From positions 1 through 51,103 of the forward strand of contig NZ_WNZY01000032.1 of assembly GCF_009725205.1 (NCBI RefSeq): a stretch of 51,103 bases of DNA. Direction: 5' to 3'. The notes beneath the pieces were generated by a model. It ran no database searches. It had not been told where the DNA came from and worked only from the letters and a program-made list of their open reading frames with translations. This document shows, one piece after another, positions 19,589 through 27,192 of this stretch (the stretch's first letter is position 1; each line of letters opens with the position of its first letter). Both the position numbers and the translations under genes were made by a program. The DNA comes from Paenibacillus timonensis. GTDB lineage: Bacteria > Bacillota > Bacilli > Paenibacillales > Paenibacillaceae.

Positions 19589-20086
19589 TTATTCAGGCAG
19601 CCCCTTGTGTACCATGCAGTAAAACGGTTTGGACACCCCGCCGGGCGTCATCTTCTCGTAAAGGTCGGTAATGATGAATCCGGCCTTTTGATAGGCCCGA
19701 ATCGCTCGGGTGTTCCAGGTGAGCACCTCAAGGTCGATTTGATTGTCTGGTTTGCGGTGCCGGGCTTCCTCTACGATGGTTCTTACGAAGAGTTTGCCTA
19801 GTCCATGACCGCAAAGATCAGGCTTCATGCCGATGCCGAGCCGGGTCACCCCCTCCATCGGGAAGTATTGGGCAAAGCCCGCCAGCTCGCCGGCTTCATT
19901 CAACACGGAGACATACTGTTCGGCACGGATTGCCGGATTCCCAAACTCTACATCGAGCGCTTTCATTTGATCCCAGGGCAGCCAGCTGTAAATATCGTAA
20001 GGGGAATCGTAACGCCAAGTGCAAATTTCCGCGCCATGCGGTTCTTCCATTGGCACGATTCGAAACGTAGACTTCGCTTGATCCAT
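19589..20086 (-). CDS. GNAT-family N-acetyltransferase
   Basis: 165 aa. The acetyl-CoA binding core is seen as LGIGMKPDLCGHGLGKLFVR (motif A, Q/R-x-x-G-x-G/A form with GHGLG), and the C-terminal VLTWNTRAIRAYQKAGF is motif B as in RimI-like enzymes. The acceptor is unknown. GGAGGGGC precedes the ATG. It stands between terminators and appears monocistronic. Confidence 0.85.
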   Translation of the reverse strand: MDQAKSTFRIVPMEEPHGAEICTWRYDSPYDIYSWLPWDQMKALDVEFGNPAIRAEQYVSVLNEAGELAGFAQYFPMEGVTRLGIGMKPDLCGHGLGKLFVRTIVEEARHRKPDNQIDLEVLTWNTRAIRAYQKAGFIITDLYEKMTPGGVSKPFYCMVHKGLPE

Positions 20087-20273
20087 ATTGCCCCTCCTTT
20101 GGTAGAGGTAAATCCGTCGTAGTTTCTTCTATTACCCTCACAATAGCCGGATTTACGCAGCTTGTAAAGGCCTTTGCCGATAGGAGGGAATTCATGGATT
20201 TTCAGCGGATTTCCAACTTTCCGGTAACCTTTTTGCCGGATGTCTCGTTATATAGATAAGGCTGCTGCGAACA

Positions 20274-20318
20274 TAAAAAGACCGCAAGCTGTTCCGAGTC
20301 GGAAACGCGGCTTGCGGC
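20274..20318 (-). terminator. Intrinsic terminator after the first NlpC/P60 gene
   Basis: On the minus strand CCGCAAGC pairs with GCTTGCGG, with an inner TTCCGA/TCGGAA pairing, followed by TCTTTTTATG. Confidence 0.8.
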
Positions 20319-20350
20319 GAGAGACGATGAACTTGACGAATCCCGGGTGA

Positions 20351-20842
20351 TCAGGATTCCGTAGCGTAAACAGAATAATCGTATTTACTGAGAACACGCT
20401 TCGCGCCAACGTAGCGGTTCTGGTAGTAGCTGTTGCTTAACTTGTCGATGCGGATGCCCTTGGATGAGGACGCGTGGGCGAATTCCCCTTCGCCAACGTA
20501 AACGCCGACATGCGATACCTTGCCGGTCCCCGTGGTTTTGAAGAAAACGAGGTCACCTGCTTGGAGTTCTTTCTTCGATACCGGCGTCCCTTGCTTATAT
20601 TGGGCGGCCGACACGCGCGCGAGCTTGATGCCCATTTGGCTGAACACATACCGGGTAAAACCGGAGCAATCGAATCCCGTTGTCGTGGTGCCCCCGAATT
20701 TATAAGGCGTCCCGTATACGGAATCTACGATACTGGCTAGCGGCGTTGTTTCCGTGGCTTCCGCGTCGGCAAAGGCGCTCCCTGCCCCCAAGGTGAACAG
20801 AAGGGCCAAACTCGTTACCGCTGCTGTCAAAGTCTTTCTCAA
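20351..20842 (-). CDS. Secreted NlpC/P60 cell wall hydrolase (first copy)
   Basis: 163 aa. A signal peptide (basic start, LTAAVTSLALLFTLGAGSAFA) is followed directly by a single NlpC/P60 domain with Cys59 in GFDCSGF, His111 in VSHVGVY and His123 in FAHASS. These enzymes cut D-gamma-glutamyl-diamino acid bonds in peptidoglycan. There is no separate wall-binding domain. The start is TTG 20842; an ATG just upstream runs at once into a stop. GGAAGGAG lies 9 bases before it. The gene is controlled by a c-di-AMP riboswitch interrupted by a repeat. It is about 60% identical by eye to the gene at 21442. Confidence 0.93.
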   Translation of the reverse strand: MRKTLTAAVTSLALLFTLGAGSAFADAEATETTPLASIVDSVYGTPYKFGGTTTTGFDCSGFTRYVFSQMGIKLARVSAAQYKQGTPVSKKELQAGDLVFFKTTGTGKVSHVGVYVGEGEFAHASSSKGIRIDKLSNSYYQNRYVGAKRVLSKYDYSVYATES

Positions 20843-20861
20843 GATGTCATACTCCTTCCAA

Positions 20862-21192
20862 GGCCTACGAGGTTAGCTTATGGATTCGGTTGAAGGTTCC
20901 CTATGATCTCACTATAGAGGTAGGTTAAATAGTTATCTTCAGATCACGAAGCAGCTCAAGATGAGGATTCGGCATCGAATCTTGAATTCAGCCGGGCCTT
21001 CCGCTGCTCACGTAGCTTTCAGCTACGCTGCGCTGCTCAGCCCCTAGCTTCATCCAACCTTCTCGGTGCTCCAAACCTGACTATTTAACCTTGATTGGAA
21101 AGGCAGTTCAAAAAGGCTTCTTTCCATCACGAAGCAGATCAATTCACCCTTTGGTGGGTCCCCCGTTTCCCGGGTGCCTGGGAATTCGGCAT
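20862..21192 (-). promoter_or_regulatory. c-di-AMP (ydaO/yuaA) riboswitch interrupted by a repeat
   Basis: Read on the minus strand, both halves of the ydaO aptamer are present. The 5' half (21192-21137) has GCCGAATTCCC, GGGAAACGGGGGACCC and GGGTGAATTGATC; the 3' half (20915-20862) has GATCATAGGGAACCTTC, AACCGAATCC and AGCTAACCTCGTAGGC. In the neighbouring riboswitch the two GATC tetramers close a loop of about 12 bases; here they are about 220 bases apart, and the space holds one repeat copy plus a left-end fragment. All conserved ligand-core segments appear intact. The aptamer ends 3 bases before the ribosome binding site. Confidence 0.85.
20921..21136 (-). repeat. Structured repeat inside the riboswitch loop
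   Basis: One copy of the repeat family found at 25257-25716. The inverted ends GGTTAAATAGT (20923-20933) and ACTATTTAACC (21080-21090) pair perfectly over 11 bp. Inside are CATCGAATCTTG, GCCGGGCCTTCCG, the hairpin CGTAGC-TTTCA-GCTACG and TCATCCAACCTTCTCGGTG, all shared with the other copies. A fragment resembling the left end of a second copy (CAGTTCAAAAAGGCTTC ... ATCACGAAGCAG) follows at about 21104-21136. Strand is arbitrary; the host RNA is read from the minus strand. Confidence 0.8.
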
Positions 21193-21387
21193 TTCATTGT
21201 AGGTTGCACCCAAGATGCTGCACAAGAACAGTTACAAGAATCATTACAAAGTTGTTACTATTTACGTTTTTCATTTTACCAAAGGCGTCCAGAGTTGACA
21301 AGTTTGTAGGGAAAAAGGCTTCTTTTGGCCTGTTTTGACGAAGGGTTTCGTGGGTAATGGTTCCTAAGGAGCGGAGCGAGGGGAAAG

Positions 21388-21428
21388 AAAAAACCCGCAG
21401 AGACGTTGTTATCAACATCCCCACGGGC
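21388..21428 (-). terminator. Intrinsic terminator after the second NlpC/P60 gene
   Basis: Minus-strand stem CCCGTGGGGATGTTG against CAACGTCTCTGCGGG with mismatches, followed by TTTTTTCTTTC. Confidence 0.75.
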
Positions 21429-21441
21429 TTCGTGGTTTTAC

Positions 21442-21933
21442 TTATTGAACATCATCGTGCTCAGCAACTTCACCGGTCACATCTTCATACTTGTCGTTGC
21501 TCATGATCCGTTTGGCTCCAACATAACGCTCGACGTAATACTTATCGCTTAATTTGCTGATGACTACGCCCTTGGAGGAGGAAGCATGAGCAAATTTGCC
21601 GTCGCCGACGTAGATGCCGACATGAGAAATGCCTTTACCGGAAGTATTGAAGAAGACAAGATCGCCGGCGATCAATTCGCTTTTCTCAACGGCGGTTCCC
21701 ATTTTGTATTGGGATCCGGATTGGTGAGGCAGCTTGATGCCGATTTTAGAGAAGACGTACATGGTAAATCCGGAACAGTCGAAACCGGCTGTGGTGGTTC
21801 CGCCGGAAACGTAGTCGCTTCCAAGCGCGCCGTCGATTACGGTGTCCAGTTTGGAATCGGCGAAAACGCTACCAGTTCCAATGGTGAAAAGCAATGCAAA
21901 ACTTACTGCTGCTACAGTCAAACGCTTTTTCAA
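21442..21933 (-). CDS. Secreted NlpC/P60 cell wall hydrolase (second copy)
   Basis: 163 aa, paralogue of the gene at 20351. Signal peptide (LTVAAVSFALLFTIGTGSVFA), then one NlpC/P60 domain with Cys53 in GFDCSGF, His104 in ISHVGIY and His116 in FAHASS. The C-terminal tail (EDVTGEVAEHDDVQ) is acidic and not shared. The start is TTG 21933, with GGAAGGAG 9 bases upstream. Preceded by an intact c-di-AMP riboswitch, so low c-di-AMP should raise synthesis. The tandem pair looks like a local duplication that included the riboswitch. Confidence 0.93.
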   Translation of the reverse strand: MKKRLTVAAVSFALLFTIGTGSVFADSKLDTVIDGALGSDYVSGGTTTAGFDCSGFTMYVFSKIGIKLPHQSGSQYKMGTAVEKSELIAGDLVFFNTSGKGISHVGIYVGDGKFAHASSSKGVVISKLSDKYYVERYVGAKRIMSNDKYEDVTGEVAEHDDVQ

Positions 21934-21952
21934 GAAGTTATGCTCCTTCCAA

Positions 21953-22072
21953 TGCCTACGAGGTTAGCTTAAGGATTCGGTTGAAGGTTCCCTATGATCC
22001 CTCTAAAGCGAGATCAATTCACCCAAAGTGGTTCCCCCGTTTCCCTGGCGAAGGGAATTCGGCTTTGATTTC
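21953..22072 (-). promoter_or_regulatory. c-di-AMP (ydaO/yuaA) riboswitch, intact
   Basis: On the minus strand the order is GCCGAATTCCC, GGGAAACGGGGGAACC, GGGTGAATTGATC, a short variable loop, GATCATAGGGAACCTTC, AACCGAATCC, AGCTAACCTCGTAGGC, all hallmarks of the ydaO class. This class binds c-di-AMP and usually turns genes off; wall hydrolases are common targets. The aptamer ends about 3 bases before GGAAGGAG, leaving no room for a terminator, so control of ribosome access is likely (inference). Confidence 0.9.
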
Positions 22073-22232
22073 ACACCTGAATTTACATATTCGACATCTG
22101 GCGTCATTCTCCTGCCAAAGATGACAAAAATAATTACAAAACTGTTACTGAAATTGCGTTGCTGTTATTGTAACAAAACCAGGTATCTTTTGGCAATGGT
22201 TAATTCACAAGATTAAGAGGGGAAATAGGACT

Positions 22233-22268
22233 CAAGGCCTCCGCCAATTGGCGAAGGCCTTGATTTTT
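22233..22268. terminator. Strong hairpin downstream of the membrane protein gene
   Basis: CAAGGCCT and AGGCCTTG flank an inner CGCC-AATT-GGCG stem. The T run (GATTTTTC) is on the plus side; on the minus side only CCTATTTCC follows. It probably ends the minus-strand transcript from 23125 and insulates the riboswitch region. Confidence 0.55.
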
Positions 22269-22294
22269 CTGGGGGTTGGGGGAGTAAAAAAATT

Positions 22295-23125
22295 TTAACT
22301 TTTTTGTGTTTTTGACTGCCAAAGATGAAATTGAGAGGCCATCTTCCAGACTTTGAATGTGCTGCGAAAAAGAGGATACGTCTGCTGCAGAATGAGGGCA
22401 AGCATACCGGTCCAAAACCAAGAAGCTGTCCCGAACAGGAAGAAGAGAATTAGTCCGAAAGACCCGAGAATGGCAGAGATCGAGACGGCTTGCAGGAGGC
22501 TCCGAAAGCACATCAGCAGGGAGTTCCAGACGCCAGCTTTGAACAAATAGCCGAATTGGGCAAACAGCAGGCATTGTCGGATGAGCCAGCCATAGATAAA
22601 CCAGCCTAGAATTAAGCCGAGCCCGACCAGCCAGGTTGTGGTGGGTGTTTCAACCCCCGCCAGTCCTGGCCAAAGGGATATTAGCTTCGGCACAATCCAG
22701 AAGGCCGGTAGCAACGTTAACATAAGCTCCAGCGCATAAAACAGGATTACCGGCCTGCCGAATTCTTTCATTCCCCGGAAGAGTGGGAAGCCCGGGCTCC
22801 GACTTTCGGACGGGATAAAACCGTAGAATATTCCGGCCTGAATCAAAGGGGTTAAAATCATGCGCAGCACCGCCATCCCCGCCAACAGCCAGCAATACAG
22901 CCGGACATCCGGATTGCTCCATAAATTGATCTGCCCCTCCAACAGGAACAGAATTCGCGACAGCGCGGTGGGCGGCGGGTCAGGGTATCTTTGCAACAGT
23001 GCCGTCACCGCCGTATCGACCAATCGGTAGAGGAACAATCCCCATAACAGTTGATACAGGAACAAGATGATGACTGAGGGAAATTGGCTTTTTAGGGCGG
23101 TCCACCCCAAACGAACGAAACTCAT
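22295..23125 (-). CDS. Integral membrane protein of unknown function
   Basis: 276 aa, very hydrophobic, with about six membrane segments (for example FPSVIILFLYQLLWGLFLY, LYCWLLAGMAVLRMILT, TTTWLVGLGLILGWFIYGWL, AVSISAILGSFGLILFFLFG). The N terminus is cytoplasmic-like (MSFVRLGWTALKSQ). No family is recognised with confidence. GGAGGGAAAG precedes the ATG. It lies 53 bases downstream of the M1-type peptidase gene on the same strand and is probably cotranscribed with it. Confidence 0.75.
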   Translation of the reverse strand: MSFVRLGWTALKSQFPSVIILFLYQLLWGLFLYRLVDTAVTALLQRYPDPPPTALSRILFLLEGQINLWSNPDVRLYCWLLAGMAVLRMILTPLIQAGIFYGFIPSESRSPGFPLFRGMKEFGRPVILFYALELMLTLLPAFWIVPKLISLWPGLAGVETPTTTWLVGLGLILGWFIYGWLIRQCLLFAQFGYLFKAGVWNSLLMCFRSLLQAVSISAILGSFGLILFFLFGTASWFWTGMLALILQQTYPLFRSTFKVWKMASQFHLWQSKTQKS

Positions 23126-23178
23126 TTCTTTCCCTCCTTTAGAGGTGAATTAACAAAACTTTACTCATCGAGCCGGCC

Positions 23179-25179
23179 TTACCACAGAAACGTTCCGAGA
23201 ATCGCCTCAAGCAGCTTGGTGACGCTCATGTTGGAGCGGGATAGCGTGGAATTCGGAACTTCCGCTTTTAAGTAGTTGTTGATGTGCATATTCTCCACCG
23301 TTAAAGTGTAATCCGGATCGATTTGGACCCAGGCCAACGGCGCTTTATATTGCAGCTTGATCTCGATGCGGGCGTCTTCTCCGTTCCATTGCTTGCGAGT
23401 GGTGTGTCCGTCTGTGAAAGTGAACAGCAGTGGGACCTTCGGATGCGTCGCCCCTTTGCGTGAGAAGATCACACTCGATTCGTACAAGCGGTTCTCCTCC
23501 TGGACGACCGGAATGACTTGAATTCGGTCTACCGCAAAATCAGCCATTTTTCCGTCATAGACGTATTGTTGAAAATAAGACTTCCAGCTCCGGCTGGTCA
23601 CTTGCTCAACGACCCGCTGGAAGTCAGCCGTTGTCGGGTGCTTGAACCGGTATTTATGACTATAGGTGCTCAGAATCCGCTTCATGGTCTTACTGCCGAC
23701 TTGCCGCTCGATATCAAGCAGGATCAGCTTGCCGCGATAATACGCGTTTTTGGCGTAACCGTCACCGGAGCCGTACTTCCAGGCGTTTTGAGTCAGCGAA
23801 GCCGGGGAGGTAATCAAGGCGGATTGGATCGGAAGATTCGGGGCGATCCCGAATTCCTGTTCCATCAGCTTATCCTCCGCATAGGATGCAAAGGCCTCGT
23901 CTAGCCAGGCTTCCTCGAACTCATTGTTGGCGACCATCCCGTAGAAAAACTGGTGGGCGATTTCATGGATGACCGTCCGCTCCAGCTCGTCGTAGCTGGG
24001 AGAATCACTAGCAGCTCCGAACGCCGTCACCAGGGTCGGATATTCCATGCCGCCTGCACCGTTGCCGTTGGCCGGCGGTACGACGACCGTCAGCGTGGAG
24101 TAAGGGTAGCGGCCATACCATTTGCTGTAGTTGGCCAGCGCCACCTTGGCGGCATAGAAGTAACGTTCTTTCAGGTCCTTGTGGGTGGGATCAAGATATA
24201 GCTTAATCCGCACGCCCGGAACCTCCGCGGATGAGAACGGCTCTTCCGCATAGATGAAATTCGGTGAAGCCGACCAGGCGAAATCGTGAACGTCGTCGGC
24301 GTAGAACTGTACGGTCTTCCGCCCGTCCTTTAACACCGCTTTTTTGGTCTGAAAGCCGGTTGCCGCCACGTTGTACGTTTCAGGGACGTTGATTCTTACG
24401 CTAAAAATCCCGAAATCGGAGTAAAATTCCGAATTTCCGTGATACTGGTGGAGGTTCCAACCTTCCGACGTCCGCCCCCGGGTACCCACCGGCTCGTACA
24501 CGCTGATCTTTGGAAACCATTGTCCCGCCATGACAAAATCGTCAGCCACACCCATTCGGGCGAATATTTTGGGCAGCTTTACGGTAAACTTCATCCGCAG
24601 CGTCAGGCTTTCGCCGCCTTGGACCGACACAGGTAAGCGCACCTTGGCCAAGGTTTTGTCCTTCGAGTTGCCATCGTCGGGCTGGACGTATTGAATCCGA
24701 TGAAGCAGGGAGATGCCGTCGGTCGTCCGCAGCTCGGTGATCTCCATGGATCCCCAACCGTCCTTGGGCATAATGTCGCCCCGGAGCTTCCCGCCCGATT
24801 CCTTCATAAAGGTCGTATCTTCGGAAGAAAACGCATTAGGGTACAGATGCAAATACACTTCGTTAATCGTTTTTTTGCCCGGATGGGTCCAGGTCAACGT
24901 CTCCGAGCCGGTCAACGTACCGTCCTTCTCGTTTAACGTGACGTCGATGTGATATTCGGCGACCCGATTGCTGAGCACTTCGGCGGTCGGTTGTTGAATG
25001 CTTTCGACCTGTGGCGACGCAGGGGTTTGTCCGGTTTTTTGGACCGCTTTGGGCCCCGCCTTAGCCAGGACGAAGGAAGTCAGCGAATCCCCGCCTCCTC
25101 GCAGGGTCAGCCAGGCGGCTCCGAGGGTGAGGCACAAGGCAAGGATGGAAATGCTGTAGACAATAGTACGTCGGGTCAT
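23179..25179 (-). CDS. Membrane-anchored M1-family metallopeptidase
   Basis: 666 aa. An N-terminal membrane anchor or signal (TIVYSISILALCLTLGAAWL), then an M1 aminopeptidase-like N domain and a gluzincin catalytic domain. The zinc site is HEIAH (His405, Glu406, His409) with Glu428 in WLDEAFASYAE; GGMEYPTL stands where M1 enzymes carry GAMEN. The protein should act outside the membrane. ATG 25179 is chosen because GGGAGG lies about 10 bases upstream; an in-frame start at 25230 has no site. The substrate is unknown. A membrane protein gene follows. Confidence 0.88.
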   Translation of the reverse strand: MTRRTIVYSISILALCLTLGAAWLTLRGGGDSLTSFVLAKAGPKAVQKTGQTPASPQVESIQQPTAEVLSNRVAEYHIDVTLNEKDGTLTGSETLTWTHPGKKTINEVYLHLYPNAFSSEDTTFMKESGGKLRGDIMPKDGWGSMEITELRTTDGISLLHRIQYVQPDDGNSKDKTLAKVRLPVSVQGGESLTLRMKFTVKLPKIFARMGVADDFVMAGQWFPKISVYEPVGTRGRTSEGWNLHQYHGNSEFYSDFGIFSVRINVPETYNVAATGFQTKKAVLKDGRKTVQFYADDVHDFAWSASPNFIYAEEPFSSAEVPGVRIKLYLDPTHKDLKERYFYAAKVALANYSKWYGRYPYSTLTVVVPPANGNGAGGMEYPTLVTAFGAASDSPSYDELERTVIHEIAHQFFYGMVANNEFEEAWLDEAFASYAEDKLMEQEFGIAPNLPIQSALITSPASLTQNAWKYGSGDGYAKNAYYRGKLILLDIERQVGSKTMKRILSTYSHKYRFKHPTTADFQRVVEQVTSRSWKSYFQQYVYDGKMADFAVDRIQVIPVVQEENRLYESSVIFSRKGATHPKVPLLFTFTDGHTTRKQWNGEDARIEIKLQYKAPLAWVQIDPDYTLTVENMHINNYLKAEVPNSTLSRSNMSVTKLLEAILGTFLW

Positions 25180-25256
25180 ACAATGGATACCTCCCGTTGA
25201 CAAGCATCTACAGCATGTATATGTTTGCAATTGGAAGATTATTAGCTAAAATTGAG

Positions 25257-25716
25257 AGGTAGTTCAAAAAGTCGTCTTTTGATCACGATGCGGTTTCTAG
25301 AGGCCTAATCGACATCGAATCTTGGACTCAACCGGGCCCTCCGTTGCTCACGTAGGTTTTGCCTACGCTGCGCTACTCGGTCCCTAGTTTCATCCAACCT
25401 TCTCGGTGTTGAAAAGCCAACTTTTTGAACTTTGAGTTAAGGGTAGGGATTATCCTAAAGTCGCTTTGTTTCACGATGCGGTTTCTAGAGGGCTAATCGA
25501 CATCGAATCTTGGACTCAACCGGGCCTTCCGTTGCTCACGTAGGTTTTGCCTACGCTGCGCTACTCGGTCCCTAGTTTCATCCAACCTTCTCGGTGCTGA
25601 AAAGCCAACTTTTTGAACTTTGAATTAAGGGTGGGGATTATCCTAAAGTCGCTTTGTTTCACGATGCGGTTTCTAGAGGCCTAATCGACATCGAATCTTG
25701 GACTCAACCGGGCCTT
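25257..25716 (+). repeat. Tandem array of the structured repeat, 188-bp period
   Basis: Two full copies and a truncated third. The marker TCACGATGCGG occurs at 25283, 25471 and 25659, an exact 188-bp period. Copy 1 has perfect inverted ends AGTTCAAAAAGT (25261-25272) and ACTTTTTGAACT (25420-25431). Each full copy has the hairpin CGTAGG-TTTTG-CCTACG and the segments CATCGAATCTTGGA and TCCAACCTTCTCGGTG, which can pair. Copy 3 stops after CAACCGGGCCTT at about 25716, where it meets the ywhD upstream region. No reading frame covers the array. Same family as the copy at 20921. Confidence 0.88.
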
Positions 25717-25757
25717 GGATGATGAGGCGGCAGGTTCGCGGGAAAATGGAGGGAATT

Positions 25758-26270
25758 ATGGATCAGACACCAAAATCGGGTAAAAAGATTTTTGCCCTCA
25801 ATATTATCAGCAATGAGGAGAAGAGCAAACATAAAGGGTTTGGAGCGGGCTCGATCGATTTGAACAGCATGTCTCCGGTTATTATCGATGGGGATGAGGT
25901 GTACATCGATGTTGGGGCGATGCACGCCAAAAGTAAGGTGGAGAAAGGCATTAAGTTCTCAACGAACCGCGAGGACGTTCCGAATGGTCGGCAGGTCTGG
26001 ATCATTTGGGTGGCGGTGGACCGCGGCCCGGAAGGGCAATTTTACGGTGGGATGACGGCCTGTGAGATGTGGATCGACACGGAAGCGCGCCGCGGCTGGA
26101 AAATTCTCGCCGACCATGTGAATAAAATGGATTACGCGCTGAAGCGCAGAGTGGTCTTGGACGGGTTAGGCGACGAGCAGAAGGCTGGGCTGAAGCGGCT
26201 GCTGATCGAGACCAACGCCGAATGGTGGGACCGCTCGCCGGAAGAGCTGAAGGCGGCATTGGAAGCGTAA
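25758..26270 (+). CDS. ywhD: YwhD-family protein of unknown function
   Basis: 170 aa, soluble. It matches the B. subtilis YwhD family (FALNIISN ... GFGAGSIDLNSMSPVIID), and the neighbours agree: in B. subtilis ywhD lies beside ywhE (pbpG) and speE. ATG 25758 is chosen for ATGGAGGGA 5 bases upstream; the ATG at 25698 lies within the truncated repeat. No biochemical function is established. A strong terminator follows. Confidence 0.85.
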   Translation: MDQTPKSGKKIFALNIISNEEKSKHKGFGAGSIDLNSMSPVIIDGDEVYIDVGAMHAKSKVEKGIKFSTNREDVPNGRQVWIIWVAVDRGPEGQFYGGMTACEMWIDTEARRGWKILADHVNKMDYALKRRVVLDGLGDEQKAGLKRLLIETNAEWWDRSPEELKAALEA

Positions 26271-26293
26271 CGGAATAGATGAAGCTCCTAATA

Positions 26294-26337
26294 GAAGAGC
26301 CCCCTCCGATTTGATGCCGGAGGGGGCTCTTTTTTAG
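26294..26337. terminator. Bidirectional terminator between ywhD and mpg
   Basis: Perfect 13-bp stem AAGAGCCCCCTCC/GGAGGGGGCTCTT followed by TTTTT on the plus strand; the minus side has TTCTATTAGG. Confidence 0.9.
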
Positions 26338-26391
26338 GTAGTGGGGTGGAAAGGTTGCACGAAACACAACGATTTGCGAACCTCAAACCTG

Positions 26392-27102
26392 TTAAAGGCT
26401 ACGGTCGGTGGTTGCTTCCGTTTCTTGAAGCTGCCAAACCTCGGCCTGCTTGTCAATGACCGACACATAAGGGTTGCCGCGGAAATAAAACCGCCACGGC
26501 TTCGCCGCATACTCTTCGGCATAGGCAATACCGATACGCGGAGCCTGCACGATGACCTCTTCCGCACCCGATCCACCCGACTCCGGTCCGCCTTCCAACC
26601 AAAGCGGTCCTCCGGGCTGATCGAGCGGCAACCCGTTCAATGTCTTTGTGATGTCCAGCGCCCGGCACAGCTTGCCGGGTCCGCCGGACAGGTCAATCGG
26701 CTTACGGGCAGCGGTGCCGCGATAGCGCCGCATTTCCGCTTCGTCCGCCGGGGATAAGGGCTCTACGGCCCGAATCAGCACGGCCTGCGGATCCCCCTCC
26801 GTGCCGGTCACGACATTCAGGCAGTTATACATGCCGTAAATCAGATAAATATAGGCTGTCCCGCCAGAGCCAAACATGATCTCCGTCCGCGCCGTCCGGC
26901 GTCCGCCATGAGCGTGACTCCCCTTATCCTCCACGCCGCCGTAGCTTTCGGTTTCCACGATACGGCAGCGGATATCGCCTTCTTCCGTGCGGCGAACGAG
27001 CGTCTGCCCAAGTAGAAGGGGGGCGGCCTCCAGGGCCGTCATTCGATAAAAAACCGGGGGCAGCGGCGCCCCCGGTTTGATCTGTTCCAAGATAGGGTCC
27101 AT
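26392..27102 (-). CDS. DNA-3-methyladenine glycosylase (AAG/MPG type)
   Basis: 236 aa. It excises alkylated purines in base excision repair. Family motifs: catalytic glutamate region RIVETESYGGVEDKGSHA, then GTAYIYLIYGMYNCLNVV, AVLIRAVEPL and GPGKLCRALDI. Start chosen at ATG 27102 behind AAGGAGA; an ATG at 27126 with a weaker GGAG is in frame and would add 8 residues. It lies downstream of pbpG on the same strand after about 70 bases. Confidence 0.93.
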   Translation of the reverse strand: MDPILEQIKPGAPLPPVFYRMTALEAAPLLLGQTLVRRTEEGDIRCRIVETESYGGVEDKGSHAHGGRRTARTEIMFGSGGTAYIYLIYGMYNCLNVVTGTEGDPQAVLIRAVEPLSPADEAEMRRYRGTAARKPIDLSGGPGKLCRALDITKTLNGLPLDQPGGPLWLEGGPESGGSGAEEVIVQAPRIGIAYAEEYAAKPWRFYFRGNPYVSVIDKQAEVWQLQETEATTDRSL

Positions 27103-27192
27103 AGATAAGGAAGTCTCCTTCACCATATTTCTACTCCGGTTCGCTTCCTTTATCGTAAGAACTTTTGCATAAGTTGTCCAACCCCAGCCCTT

